Notes: generated from the letters alone by a model not told the origin. A DNA stretch of 64,000 bases from Pararoseomonas baculiformis (GCF_017813395.1 NZ_JAGIZB010000018.1:1-64000), one strand, 5' to 3'; positions 8,633-17,850 are shown, counted from the first letter of the stretch. Program-made: numbers and translations.

Positions 8633-10231
8633 TTACTGCCCCACCCGCACGAAGCGCAGCGGGAAGTAGTTGTCCGCCATCTGCTGCAGGGTGATGTTGT
8701 TCCGCGCCGCCCAGACCACGACCTGCTGGTGCAGAGGAATGTGGCCGACTTCGTCGGCGTGCAGGCGCATCGCCTCGTTGATCAGCTGCTGGCGCTTCGC
8801 GGCGTCGGTTTCCACCGCGATCTGGTTCGTCAGCTCATCAAAGCGGGCATTGCTCCAGCCGCCCGAGTTGAACACGCCGCGGGCACCGCCCCGCGTGCCC
8901 ATGATGTTGAACAGCGTGTTGTGGGCGTCATAGGTCGTCGGGGTCCAGCCGAGCAGGTAAAAGCTCGTCTGATAGCGCGGCGCCAGGATTTCCGCGAAGT
9001 AGCGGGCGCGGGTCTGGGCGTTCAGCGTCACCTTCACCCCGATGCGCGCCAGCATGGATACGATCGCGGTGCAGATCGCCTCGTCGTTCACGTAGCGGTC
9101 GTTCGGGCAGTCCATCGTCACGCCGAAGCCGTTCGGATAGCCCGCCTCGGTCAGGAGGCGCTTCGCGGCGTCGATATTCGGGCGCACCACCCGGTCCTCG
9201 GCCTCGGTCCAGCCATTCACACCAGGCCCGATCATCAGCCCGGTGGGGCGGGACTGGTTGCGCATGATGCGCGTCTTGATCGCTTCGAGGTCGATGGCCT
9301 GCTGGAAGGCGCGGCGCACACGCACGTCGCGGAAGGGGTTCTTGCCCTTCACATCGGACTTCAGCAGCTCGTCCCGGGCCTGGTCCATGCCCAGGAACAC
9401 GGTGCGCAGTTCGGCCTGCTGGTGGATCCGCACATTGCCGGAACGGCCCAGGCGGTCCGTATCCTGCGGCGGCACGGTGTAGACCATGTCCACCTCGCCC
9501 GAGAGCAGGGCGGCCACGCGCGTCGCGTCATTGCCAATGACGTTGAACACCACCTCGTCCAGGTTGTGCTCCGGCTTGTCCCACCAGTTCGGGTTCGCGC
9601 GCAGCACCGTGCGGCGATCCGGCTCGCGGCTGACCAGCATGAAGGGGCCGGTACCGTTCGCATTGCGGGTGGCGAAGTTCTCCTGGCCGGTCGTCAGGTC
9701 CACCGCCTGGGCGGCGTTGTTCGCCTCCGCCCAGCGCTTGGACATGATCCCCCACTGGGTGATCTGCTCCAGGAAGATCGGGTCCGGGTTGTTCGTCTCG
9801 AACTCGACCGTGAAGTCGTCGATCTTCCGCACCTCCTTCACGGAGGCGAGCGAGGAGGTGAGGTTCGAGCCCGGGCCCCGCACGCGCGTGGCGCTGAAGA
9901 TCACGTCGTCCGCGGTGAAGGGCGTGCCATCGTGGAACTTCACGCCCTGGCGCAGATTCAGCCGCCACACGGTCGGCGAGGGCTGCGACCAGGAGGTGGC
10001 GAGCGCCGGCTCGACCTTCAGCTCCCGGTTCCGGCGGACCAGCGGCTCGTAGATGTTCTGGGTGAAGGAAAGAAGGAAGGTCTCGTTCCGCGCATACGGG
10101 TCCATCGAATTGACGTCGCCGTCATTGGCCCAGCGGAAGGTCGCGGCCTCGGCGGAACCCGCCCCCGGGGCAGCCCCGAAGCCCATGCCCAGCATCAGCG
10201 CGGCGGCGCTGGCGAGTAGAAGTCGTCGCAT
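8633..10231 (-). CDS. ABC transporter substrate-binding protein, family 5 (peptide type)
   Basis: This is a 532-aa periplasmic binding protein of the OppA/DppA (SBP_bac_5) family. It has a signal peptide ending near AGSAEA, then DGDVNSMDPYARNE, the family block LRQGVKFHDGTPFTADDVIFS, and GRDVRVRRAFQQAIDLEAI-like sequence. Substrates in the family are peptides, nickel or other small solutes, and the sequence alone does not choose between them. No permease or ATPase genes adjoin it, so its transporter must be encoded elsewhere. ATG 10231 has GGGAGACCAGGGA directly upstream. Confidence 0.93.
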   Translation of the reverse strand: MRRLLLASAAALMLGMGFGAAPGAGSAEAATFRWANDGDVNSMDPYARNETFLLSFTQNIYEPLVRRNRELKVEPALATSWSQPSPTVWRLNLRQGVKFHDGTPFTADDVIFSATRVRGPGSNLTSSLASVKEVRKIDDFTVEFETNNPDPIFLEQITQWGIMSKRWAEANNAAQAVDLTTGQENFATRNANGTGPFMLVSREPDRRTVLRANPNWWDKPEHNLDEVVFNVIGNDATRVAALLSGEVDMVYTVPPQDTDRLGRSGNVRIHQQAELRTVFLGMDQARDELLKSDVKGKNPFRDVRVRRAFQQAIDLEAIKTRIMRNQSRPTGLMIGPGVNGWTEAEDRVVRPNIDAAKRLLTEAGYPNGFGVTMDCPNDRYVNDEAICTAIVSMLARIGVKVTLNAQTRARYFAEILAPRYQTSFYLLGWTPTTYDAHNTLFNIMGTRGGARGVFNSGGWSNARFDELTNQIAVETDAAKRQQLINEAMRLHADEVGHIPLHQQVVVWAARNNITLQQMADNYFPLRFVRVGQ

Positions 10232-10292
10232 TCCCTGGTCTCCCCGCTTGGAATTCGGGAGGCAGGCTATGCGGGCGGGGCGGAAATGGAAA

Positions 10293-10312
10293 CGGGGGCC
10301 GCGAGGCCCCCG
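10293..10312 (-). terminator. Terminator hairpin after the F0 operon
   Basis: An 8-bp GC stem (CGGGGGCC with GGCCCCCG) closed by a four-base loop lies about 50 bases past the atpF stop on the minus strand and is followed by GTTTCC. The T-tract is weak. It separates the ATP synthase genes from the binding-protein gene downstream. Confidence 0.6.
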
Positions 10313-10364
10313 TCAAACATTCGTCACTTCCGTGGCGATCTATCCAGGCGCTGTGGGCCCGGCC

Positions 10365-10871
10365 TCAGGCGGCGCGCAGGGCGCGGGGCAGGTCGGCCAC
10401 GGCCTTGTCGATCATCGCGGCGTCCTGCTCCGCGGTCATCTTCTCCGCGATCACGGAGCGCGCCGCAGCGGCGGCGATCTCGGCAGCGGCGTGGCGCACC
10501 TCGGCCAGGGCGCTCGCCTCGGCGGCGGCGATGCGGTCCATCGCCATCCGCTCCCGGCGGGCGGCATTGGCCTCAGCCTCGGCAGTGGCGGCGGCGGCCA
10601 CGCGATCGGCCTCCGCACGCGCACGGGTGATCATCGCCTCGGCATCCTTCACGGCCTGGGCACGCTCGGCTTCGGCCTGCTTGCGCATGGTCTCGGCTTC
10701 CTCGCGCAGGCGGGTCGCCTCAGCGAGCTGGGCGCGAACCTGGGCGCCGCGGGCATCCAGAAGGCCGCCCAGCTTGGACCAGATCATCCGGCCCAGAAGG
10801 ACGATGAAGAGGATGAAGGAGACAGCGACCCAGAACTTCGGGTCCAGCCAGAAATGCTCGTAATGGTGCAT
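10365..10871 (-). CDS. atpF: F0F1 ATP synthase subunit b
   Basis: The 168-aa product is one strand of the peripheral stalk that links membrane F0 to F1. A single hydrophobic segment (residues about 8-28, FWLDPKFWVAVSFILFIVLL) is followed by a long charged alanine-rich coiled coil to the end. It is the last gene of the run atpI-atpB-atpE-atpF'-atpF, 10 bases after the b' gene. In alphaproteobacteria F0 and F1 genes often sit in separate operons; F1 genes are not in this window. Confidence 0.94.
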   Translation of the reverse strand: MHHYEHFWLDPKFWVAVSFILFIVLLGRMIWSKLGGLLDARGAQVRAQLAEATRLREEAETMRKQAEAERAQAVKDAEAMITRARAEADRVAAAATAEAEANAARRERMAMDRIAAAEASALAEVRHAAAEIAAAAARSVIAEKMTAEQDAAMIDKAVADLPRALRAA

Positions 10872-10881
10872 GGCGTCCCCC

Positions 10882-11652
10882 TCAGCCGGCCGTCTTCAGG
10901 TTGCGGGCGGCCAGCTCGCGCTGGACGGCAGCCTGGACAGCCGCCTTGTCCTGCACGCCCGAAAGGCGCTGGACCAGGGCCTCGGTCGCATCGGTGGCCA
11001 CTTCGCGCAACGCGCCCATGGCGGCGTCGCGGGCGGCGCCGATCCGGGCCTCGGCCTCGGTGATCTGCTTGTTCAGCCGCTCGGCCAGCGCCTCGGCGCG
11101 GGCGGCGGATTCGGCCTGCGCGGCCTGCGCCGCGGCGGCGACCGAGGCCTGAGCCTCGGCACGGGCACGGGCGGTGCTGTCGCGCCGGCCAGCCTCGGCG
11201 GCCTCGGCCTCGGCGCGGGCGTCACGCGCCGCGTCCAGGTCGGCTGCGATGCGGGCGCGGCGGTTCTCCAGCACCTCGGCCACGGGGGGCAGGAGGAACT
11301 GGTAGCAGAGGAAGACGAGCACCCCGAAGATGATCAGCAGCCAGACCACCTGGGAGATCATCAGCGGGTTGCCGAAGTCGAGCTGCGGCATGCCGCCCTT
11401 GTCGGCGTCCGACTGGGCGGCCTGCTGGTACTCGGCAGCCGTGCGGTCCGCCTCGCGCACCGCACGGGCGCGGTCGGTATCCGCCCGCACGGCGACGCTC
11501 TCGCCCTGCTGGCCCGGCAGGGGCGCGGTGGTGTGCACCGGGCCGGTCGCGTTCGGTGCCGTGACGTGCTGGGCGATCGCGGCGGGTGCCTGCGAGAGCA
11601 GGGCAGCCAGCGCCAGCGCGTGCCAGACCTTACGGTGCGAGAGGCGGATCAT
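10882..11652 (-). CDS. F0F1 ATP synthase subunit b' (second b-type subunit)
   Basis: The second b-type stalk protein, with one membrane segment (MISQVVWLLIIFGVLVFLC) followed by a long coiled coil. At 256 aa it is longer than usual because about 80 residues precede the membrane segment. These begin with a signal-peptide-like stretch (ALALAALLSQAPAAIAQ) and then a hydrophilic linker. Such N-terminal leaders occur in b' proteins of related bacteria, but the extent here is notable. ATG 11652 (MIRLSHRK) was preferred to an upstream in-frame start because it leads straight into the leader. Paired b and b' genes indicate a heterodimeric stalk. Confidence 0.9.
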   Translation of the reverse strand: MIRLSHRKVWHALALAALLSQAPAAIAQHVTAPNATGPVHTTAPLPGQQGESVAVRADTDRARAVREADRTAAEYQQAAQSDADKGGMPQLDFGNPLMISQVVWLLIIFGVLVFLCYQFLLPPVAEVLENRRARIAADLDAARDARAEAEAAEAGRRDSTARARAEAQASVAAAAQAAQAESAARAEALAERLNKQITEAEARIGAARDAAMGALREVATDATEALVQRLSGVQDKAAVQAAVQRELAARNLKTAG

Positions 11653-11711
11653 GCGGTCTCCGTCCCGCGGCGGACGGCCAGGCAATGCGCCCGGCCGCGC
11701 CGCGGACCCGA

Positions 11712-11951
11712 TCAGGCGAAGAGGATCAGGAAGGCGATCAGCAGCGCGAAGAGCGCGACGGCTTCCGTGAGGGCGAAGCCGAGAATGCCGATCGGGAACA
11801 CGGTGTCGCGGGCCGACGGGTTGCGGGCAACCGACGAGATCAGCGTCGAGAAGATGTTGCCGAGCGCGAGACCCACGCCGAACAGCGCGAAGACGGCGAT
11901 GCCAGCGCCGAGCGCCTTGAAGGCGCCAAGATAGGCGATAGGATCGTTCAT
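11712..11951 (-). CDS. atpE: F0F1 ATP synthase subunit c
   Basis: This 79-aa proteolipid forms the rotor ring. Two membrane helices flank the polar loop [11 protein letters not shown]. The proton-carrying carboxylate is Glu63 in [13 protein letters not shown]. Glu rather than Asp is usual for alphaproteobacteria. No extra ion-ligand signature for sodium coupling was seen in the helix around Glu63, so proton coupling is expected. It lies between atpB and the b' gene. Confidence 0.97.
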   Translation of the reverse strand: MNDPIAYLGAFKALGAGIAVFALFGVGLALGNIFSTLISSVARNPSARDTVFPIGILGFALTEAVALFALLIAFLILFA

Positions 11952-11999
11952 CGGAGGACTCTTCCTTGTTAAGCGGTTGGGGATGGTTGCCGGCGCGGC

Positions 12000-12755
12000 T
12001 TAGTGCAGGTGCACCGCGTCGTGCAGGTAGATGCAGGTCAGGATCGCGAACACATAGGCCTGCAGGAAGGCCACCAGGATCTCGAACCCGACGAGCAGCA
12101 CGTTCACCGAGAGCGGCAGGAGCGCGGCCACCGGCCCGATCATGCCAAGCCCCCCGAGGAGGACGACGAAGGTCGCGAAGACCTTCAGCAGCACGTGCCC
12201 CGCCACCATGTTGGCGAAGAGACGCACGGAAAGGCTGACCGGACGCGAGAGGTAGGACACCACCTCGACCGGCACGATGATGGGCGCGAGCCAGAGCGGC
12301 GCACCCTCGGGGAAGAAGTAGCCGAAGAACTTCTTCCCGTGCAGCACCAGGGCGACGATCGTGGTCACGAAGAACACGGTGGCCGCGAGGCCGAGCGTGA
12401 CCGCGATGTGGCTGGTGTAGGTGAAGGCGTAGGGCAGCAGGCCGATCAGGTTGCCGAACAGCACGAACATGAACAGCGCAAAGACGAAGGGGAAGTACTT
12501 GCGCCCCTCATGGCCCACCTGGCCTGTCACGAGGTTCTCAATGAACTCGTAGAACATCTCGGCCGCGGCCTGCAGGCGCCCGGGGATCAGGGCGCGCCGG
12601 CTGATGCCGTAGAGCATCAGGGCGGAGATCAGGCCAACGGCCAGCAGCATATGCGCGTTGGACTGGGAGAAGCCGACGGCCCGGCCGACCGGGCCCAGGA
12701 CCGGGATCAGCTCGAACTGGCTCAGCGCGTCGATCGTCTTGCCTTCGGCGGCCAC
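12000..12755 (-). CDS. atpB: F0F1 ATP synthase subunit a
   Basis: The 251-aa membrane subunit forms the proton half-channels. The essential arginine is in SLSVRLFANMVAGHVLLKV, and the C-terminal helix has VAFLQAYVFAILTCIYL, both diagnostic. A GTG start at 12755 is preferred because AAGGA stands 8 bases upstream. ATG 12800 would add 15 non-conserved residues and overlap atpI. It is downstream of atpI and upstream of atpE. Confidence 0.95.
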   Translation of the reverse strand: MAAEGKTIDALSQFELIPVLGPVGRAVGFSQSNAHMLLAVGLISALMLYGISRRALIPGRLQAAAEMFYEFIENLVTGQVGHEGRKYFPFVFALFMFVLFGNLIGLLPYAFTYTSHIAVTLGLAATVFFVTTIVALVLHGKKFFGYFFPEGAPLWLAPIIVPVEVVSYLSRPVSLSVRLFANMVAGHVLLKVFATFVVLLGGLGMIGPVAALLPLSVNVLLVGFEILVAFLQAYVFAILTCIYLHDAVHLH

Positions 12756-12786
12756 GTCTCGGTCCTTGCATCCCCGTTTGGGGCAA

Positions 12787-13083
12787 TCACGGTCGGGCAC
12801 CAGGCCGGGGATTGAACAGCCGATAGACGTTCAGCACCCCCGCGGCGCCGCCCACGAGGAAGAAGACAAGGAAGAGCCAGGGGAACGTCCCGAGCCAGCG
12901 ATCGAGCCCGAAGCCCAACGCCGCGCCCACGACAAGCGCCGACACCACTTCGACCCCCGCGCGGAAGCCAATCCCCCACGGGCCTGTCGGCAGGCTGCCC
13001 TTGCCCTGGTCGGGCTTGGGATCCAGGCCCTGTTTGGCCCTGGCCTGCCGCAGTCGGTCGTCGAAGCCGTCCCGGTGTTCCAC
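12787..13083 (-). CDS. atpI: AtpI/AtpZ-like F0 assembly protein
   Basis: This 98-aa protein has two membrane helices (GVEVVSALVVGAALGFGLD and FPWLFLVFFLVGGAAGVLNV) and the GPWGIGFRAGVEVVSA block of the alphaproteobacterial AtpI/AtpZ family, which helps assemble the c ring or admits magnesium. It uses GTG at 13083. It heads the F0 operon, and a TTGACA promoter element lies about 60 bases upstream. Confidence 0.88.
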   Translation of the reverse strand: MEHRDGFDDRLRQARAKQGLDPKPDQGKGSLPTGPWGIGFRAGVEVVSALVVGAALGFGLDRWLGTFPWLFLVFFLVGGAAGVLNVYRLFNPRPGARP

Positions 13084-13120
13084 TTCGCTCCCCCGTGGTC
13101 ATCCCCCGGAAGGCAGGGGG

Positions 13121-13149
13121 TCCCTAAATTGGCGTCCATGTGGTGTCAA
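13121..13149 (-). promoter_or_regulatory. Possible promoter of the F0 operon
   Basis: On the minus strand a perfect TTGACA (13149-13144) is followed 17 bases later by TAGGGA, a poor -10 match. It lies in the 133-bp gap upstream of atpI. The -35 element is convincing and the -10 is not. Confidence 0.4.
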
Positions 13150-13216
13150 GCACATGCCGCATCGCAACGCGCCGTATCCGTCCCCTGTTGCCGCAACGGT
13201 GGAAGGAGAATCGGCC

Positions 13217-15094
13217 TCACCCTCCGATAAACCCGCCGGACTGCCGTGCCCAGAGCCGGGCATAGGCCCCGCCCCGGGCCAGCAGTTCCGCATGGGTCCC
13301 GCTCTCGGCCACCCGCCCTTCCTCCAGCACCACCAGCCGGTCCAGCGTGGCGATGGTGGACAGGCGGTGGGCGATGGCGATCACCGTCTTGCCCTGCATC
13401 AGCGTGGCCAGTTGCTCCTGGATCACCGCCTCTACCTCCGAATCGAGGGCGCTGGTCGCCTCGTCCAGGATCAGGACCGGGGCGTCCTTCAGCAGCACCC
13501 GGGCGATGGCGATGCGCTGGCGCTGCCCGCCCGAGAGCTTCACGCCCCGCTCCCCGGCATGGGCTTCATAGCCCTGGCGCCCCCGCCAGTCCGAAAGCGC
13601 CTCGATGAACTCCGCCGCCGCGGCCCGGCGGGCGGCCTCCTCCACCTCGGCATCCGTCGCATCCGGCCGGCCGAAGCGGATATTGTCCCGGATGGAACGG
13701 TGCAGCAGCGCCGTGTCCTGGGTGACCATGCCGATGGCCGCCCGCAGGCTCTCCTGCGTCACCCCGGCGATGTCCTGGCCGTCGATGGTGATGCGGCCGG
13801 CCTCCGGGTGGAAGAAGCGCAGCAGCAGGTTCACGGCGGTGGTCTTCCCGGCGCCGGAATGGCCCACCAGCCCCACCCGCTCCCCCGGGGCGATGTCCAG
13901 TTCAAACCTGTCCAGCACCGAGCCGCCTTCCCGCCCATAGCCGAAGCGCACCTGCTCGAACCGGATGGCACCCCGGCGCACGGCCAGCGGCCGCGCCCCT
14001 GGCGGGTCCGGCTCGGTCGGCTCGGCCGCGATGCTCCGCAGCGCCTCCTGCACAACGCCGATATTTTCGAAGATCCCGGCCACGTTGAAGGCCACCCAGC
14101 CCGAGATGTTGGCGATCTGCCATGCCATGGGCAGGGCCGTGGCCACCGCCGCCGCCTCGATCCGCCCCTGGGTCCACAGCCCGATGGCCATGGCTGCCAT
14201 GCCCACCAGCAGGGCAGCGTTGAGCAGGCCCAGGAGCAGCGCGTTCAGCGTGACCATGCGGGACTGGTTCTGGAAGGCCCGGGTCAGGCCCATCACCCCT
14301 TCCTGGGTGAAGGCATCCTCCCGCTCCGCCCGCGCGAAGAGCTTGATGGAGAGGATGTTGGTATAGGCATCCACGATCCGCCCGGTCAGCAGGCTCCGCT
14401 GCTCCGAAGCGGCGCGGGACCGGTCCCGCATGCGGGGCACCACGAAGCGCAGCAGGGCGGCATAGGCAACGAACCAGACAAGGATCGGCATGGCCAGCCG
14501 CCAATCCGCGCCGGCCAGCCAGAACACCGCGCTGGAGCCATAGACCAGGATGTACCAGACGGCCGTGACCGACTGGACGACGGATTCCCGCAGCGCCGGC
14601 CCGGCCTGCATCACCCGGTTGGCGATGCGCCCGGCGAAGTCCTCCTGGAAGAAGGGCCAGCCCTGGCGGGAGACGAGGCGGTGGGACTGCCAACGGATCA
14701 GGCTGGTGAAGCCCGGGTTGATGCCCTGGTTCACCACCAGGTTCTGCGCGAGAATCGCCGCGGGCCGTGCGGCCAGCAGCACCGCCGCCATCGCCAGCAG
14801 GCCACCCCCGGCCTCCGCCCAGAGCGCACCCGGCTCATGCCGCGCCAGCAGGTCCACCACCCGCCCGATGAAAACGGGGATCAGGCTGTCCAGCACCGCG
14901 ACGAGGAAGCCGGTGATGAAAACCGCGATCACCAGCGCCTTCGCCTGGCGCGCGAAGTGCCAGTAGAAGCCGATCAGCCCCGGCGGCGGCGGCGCCTCCG
15001 GCACCGCAACGCCCAGGAGCCGCGCGGCCCGCGCCCCGGGCGGCGCGACCGGGTCTATGAAGGATTCGAGGAGGCGGAAGGGCATGGGCGGCAT
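13217..15094 (-). CDS. ABC transporter, fused membrane and ATPase domains
   Basis: This is a 625-aa half-transporter of the exporter type (MsbA/HlyB-like). An N-terminal membrane domain covers about residues 40-330 with the usual six helices. The nucleotide-binding domain has Walker A GHSGAGKT (411-418), Q-loop around Gln459, signature LSGGQ (520-524), Walker B VLILDEAT (539-546) and H-loop His577. It should act as a homodimer exporting a lipid, drug or other hydrophobic solute; the substrate cannot be read from the sequence. It is 74 bases after the ribonucleotide reductase gene, with no obvious functional tie. Confidence 0.94.
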   Translation of the reverse strand: MPPMPFRLLESFIDPVAPPGARAARLLGVAVPEAPPPPGLIGFYWHFARQAKALVIAVFITGFLVAVLDSLIPVFIGRVVDLLARHEPGALWAEAGGGLLAMAAVLLAARPAAILAQNLVVNQGINPGFTSLIRWQSHRLVSRQGWPFFQEDFAGRIANRVMQAGPALRESVVQSVTAVWYILVYGSSAVFWLAGADWRLAMPILVWFVAYAALLRFVVPRMRDRSRAASEQRSLLTGRIVDAYTNILSIKLFARAEREDAFTQEGVMGLTRAFQNQSRMVTLNALLLGLLNAALLVGMAAMAIGLWTQGRIEAAAVATALPMAWQIANISGWVAFNVAGIFENIGVVQEALRSIAAEPTEPDPPGARPLAVRRGAIRFEQVRFGYGREGGSVLDRFELDIAPGERVGLVGHSGAGKTTAVNLLLRFFHPEAGRITIDGQDIAGVTQESLRAAIGMVTQDTALLHRSIRDNIRFGRPDATDAEVEEAARRAAAAEFIEALSDWRGRQGYEAHAGERGVKLSGGQRQRIAIARVLLKDAPVLILDEATSALDSEVEAVIQEQLATLMQGKTVIAIAHRLSTIATLDRLVVLEEGRVAESGTHAELLARGGAYARLWARQSGGFIGG

Positions 15095-15168
15095 GTAGGT
15101 CCGCCCAGCCGGACCCGATAGCGCCGCCCCGGATCACCAGGAGGCGATAAGCCTCGCCCCTGCCGCGC

Positions 15169-17631
15169 TCAGATCGGGCAGACCCCGCTCGCGCATTGCA
15201 GATGCGCCCAGTCCACCGCCTCCTGCACCGCCCCGTCGCGGATACCCTCCACGATGGCGGCGAAGCGGCCGGCGGAGACCTCCTCCTCCGGCAGGTATTC
15301 GTAGCCCAGTTCCGAATCCGGCCGGCTCGGCAGCACGGAGCAGCAGCGCACCCCCGGCTGCTCCTCCCGCATGATGCCGCGGAAGGCGTCGAGGTCCACG
15401 CGGTCGGTATAGACCTTCAGCGTGTAGCTCACCTGGTTCCCCTGGGTGGCGCCGATCCAGTGCCGCTCCAGCAGGCGCAGCCAGGCATATTGCTCGGCCG
15501 GCGTCGCCTCCGGCGCGGTCACCAGCTTCCCACCCAGGCCGAGGCGGAGCGCCAGCGGCACGGTCGGGAAGCCGACGATGCTCATGCCCGGGAAGCTCCG
15601 CAGGGTGCGCACCGGATAGCCACGCGCCTCGTATTCGGCCAGCAGCGGGTCGGAATCCGGCAGCCAGGCGCCGCTCACCTCGTCCTTCATGCCCCTGAAC
15701 TGCACCCAGCGCAGATATTGCCGCCGCGCCGGCAGATGCGCGCCCTCGGTCAGGCCAAACAGCTTGCTGGTGGTGCCGGCGGGCTTCACCGTCGTCACCG
15801 TCACCGGCCGCGCCATGCCAAGGCTGGCGGAATAGGCATCCGCCTCCTCCTTCGCGGCGCGGGAGAGCCGATCCAGCGCCTGCCAGAAGGGGCGTGACCG
15901 CGCCTCGTCCAGCAGGTCGTGGAAGCCCAGGCCGAAGCGCATCCAGGCCCATTCATGCAGGCCGGTGGGGCCGATGCCGATGCGGTTGGTCCGCGCCACC
16001 TCCTCGCCATACAGGGCGTCCATCCGGTTCGCGCGGATCAGGAAGCGCACGCCCAGCCGCACGCTGTCCTCCACCCGCTCATCCCAGAGGGCGGCGATAC
16101 CGGCCGGCACCTCGCCGGGCGCGAAGGCGTCCAGATCGGCCGGGCAGGCCAGAAGCGGTGCGAAATCGGCGATGACGCAGTAGCCGCCCGTCACATGCAG
16201 CGTGATCTCGCCACAGGGATTGGTGGTGACCGGGAAGCGCGCCTCCGCGGCATGGCGGGAGGCCTGGGCCAGCAGCCCGGCCGCATGGTCCACCTGGTAG
16301 CGCGCGCTGCGGAAATCCCGCCCATCCTCGTGCACGGGCTTCTCCCAGGCGCTGCCGGTGCGGTGGTCCTCCAGCCGGTCGCCATTGATGAAGCCGGGCT
16401 CGCCATTGATGTAGGCACACCGCGTCACCTCGGCGAAAACCGCCTTGGCATGGGCGGTCAGCGGGTCGTCCTCGCCTTCAGCCGCCCGCACGCGGGCCCA
16501 GAACTCGGCATCGACCATCACCGAGTTGTTCGCCGTCCAGAGCCCACCCTCAGACTTGGCGCGCACGAAGCGCAGCACGCCCGGGTCGCGCCAGGACTTG
16601 GTGGCCATGCGCGCAGCCCGCCGCGCCCCGCCCACCTGCACCTCCACCGAGAGATAATGGTCCACCAGCAGCGCCTGCTCCCAGGGCTGCAGCGCCTCGC
16701 CACCGGGGTCGCGCTCCCGCGCCGGGGCCAGCACGTGGCGGCGGATGTTCAGCAGCCCGCGCAGCAGCGAAACCGGACCCGAGGAAGGCCGCCCCTGCAT
16801 GCCCCGGATCGGGCTGCCCGAAGGCCGGATGGCCGAGAGATCGATCACCAGCACGCGGTCCCGCGCGCCTTCGAAGGCCATGGATTCCAGCTGCTCAACC
16901 GCCTTGGCCCAGCCCTCCCGGCTATCGGCCACGGGGTGAACCAGCGCGCCTTCGGGCGCCGCGTCCAGCCCGCCCAGCAGCTCATCGGCCAGGAAGCCCC
17001 GCACCCGCGCCTCGGCGGCTGCGTCGAAGCCGGCCTCATCCGTGCCCCAGGGCAGGATGCCCAGCTCGATCCCGAAGCGCCGCAGCCCATCCCGCCCCCG
17101 GGGGTAATCGGCATGGGCCGGATCCAGATACAGCAGCAGCGAAGGCGCCTGCCCCCAATCCACGAGACAGAGCTCGTCATCATAGGCCCGGCCCACGCCG
17201 CTTCCGTTCAGCAGCAGGTAGAACTCGGCGAAGGAGGCGATCGCCGTCGCGCAGTTCGTGAACACCTCCATGTTCCGCCCGGCCTGCCCTGCATCGCCAT
17301 GCTGCAGGTGGCGGCCGGAGGTCAGCAGCGCCCCGGTCGCGATGGCGTTGCGCAGCCGCGCCCTCTCCCGCGCATCCGGCACGGGCGCGAGGCTCATGTT
17401 CCCGGCCGCCACCCGATCCGCCACGCGGCCGAAATCCTCCGCATCCTCCGGGCGGAAGACGGTGCGGCGCCCCACGGCCATGCCCATCCCCTCATCCAGT
17501 GGCCGCCCGGGAAGGGGCACCTCGCCGAAGCCGGCCCCGGGCAGGGCACGGCTCCGCCGGAACGCTGCCGGGGCATCGGAATGAGAGGGAAAGCCGTCCA
17601 TCGGCATGCTCCGCATCGGGTCTTCAGGCAT
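15169..17631 (-). CDS. Adenosylcobalamin-dependent (class II) ribonucleotide reductase
   Basis: The enzyme reduces ribonucleotides to deoxyribonucleotides using a thiyl radical made from coenzyme B12. Visible landmarks are TNCATA (first active-site Cys), TTNPCGEITLH (Asn, radical Cys and Glu), LPSRPDSELGYEYL near the end, and the C-terminal QCASGVCPI that carries the external redox pair. No small radical subunit gene adjoins and the length (820 aa) lacks an obvious ATP-cone. This points to class II and probably the single-chain type. The longest frame starts at 17700, but that ATG lies inside a regulatory box, so ATG 17631 (MPEDPMRSMPMDG) is preferred; 17616 or 17607 are also possible. No cobalamin riboswitch was recognised upstream. 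Confidence 0.88.
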   Translation of the reverse strand: MPEDPMRSMPMDGFPSHSDAPAAFRRSRALPGAGFGEVPLPGRPLDEGMGMAVGRRTVFRPEDAEDFGRVADRVAAGNMSLAPVPDARERARLRNAIATGALLTSGRHLQHGDAGQAGRNMEVFTNCATAIASFAEFYLLLNGSGVGRAYDDELCLVDWGQAPSLLLYLDPAHADYPRGRDGLRRFGIELGILPWGTDEAGFDAAAEARVRGFLADELLGGLDAAPEGALVHPVADSREGWAKAVEQLESMAFEGARDRVLVIDLSAIRPSGSPIRGMQGRPSSGPVSLLRGLLNIRRHVLAPARERDPGGEALQPWEQALLVDHYLSVEVQVGGARRAARMATKSWRDPGVLRFVRAKSEGGLWTANNSVMVDAEFWARVRAAEGEDDPLTAHAKAVFAEVTRCAYINGEPGFINGDRLEDHRTGSAWEKPVHEDGRDFRSARYQVDHAAGLLAQASRHAAEARFPVTTNPCGEITLHVTGGYCVIADFAPLLACPADLDAFAPGEVPAGIAALWDERVEDSVRLGVRFLIRANRMDALYGEEVARTNRIGIGPTGLHEWAWMRFGLGFHDLLDEARSRPFWQALDRLSRAAKEEADAYSASLGMARPVTVTTVKPAGTTSKLFGLTEGAHLPARRQYLRWVQFRGMKDEVSGAWLPDSDPLLAEYEARGYPVRTLRSFPGMSIVGFPTVPLALRLGLGGKLVTAPEATPAEQYAWLRLLERHWIGATQGNQVSYTLKVYTDRVDLDAFRGIMREEQPGVRCCSVLPSRPDSELGYEYLPEEEVSAGRFAAIVEGIRDGAVQEAVDWAHLQCASGVCPI

Positions 17632-17693
17632 GGCTCGGGCGGCCCGGTACGGGGGCCTTCCGCTCCGGGGCAGCGCGAATCGCCCCGAGGCAG

Positions 17694-17741
17694 ACACCAT
17701 ATATCGTGTCGCTAACGCCCGATATCCACCACATGTTGCTT
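17694..17741 (-). promoter_or_regulatory. Tandem NrdR-like boxes
   Basis: Two 16-base palindromic boxes lie upstream of the ribonucleotide reductase gene: ACACCATATATCGTGT at 17694-17709 and CCACCACATGTTGCTT at 17726-17741. Both match the conserved core of the known NrdR box (C-n-A-n-AT-n-T-n-G). Their start-to-start distance is exactly 32 bp, three helical turns, the usual arrangement for cooperative NrdR binding. NrdR represses ribonucleotide reductase genes when dATP is plentiful. The nrdR gene itself is not in this window. Confidence 0.75.
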
Positions 17742-17850
17742 TCCGGAGGTGGAATCATCGGCCTGGGCAGAGGGGCCGCCGGCCTGTCCACCTCTTGGTT
17801 TCCCCGGGCCCAACGCATAGTGGACAGAACACCCGCGAAGGCCCCGCCCC

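Noticed and set aside
17701-17850. A cobalamin riboswitch before the B12-dependent ribonucleotide reductase
   Set aside because: No B12 box and no matching stems were seen on the minus strand in the 150-bp gap.
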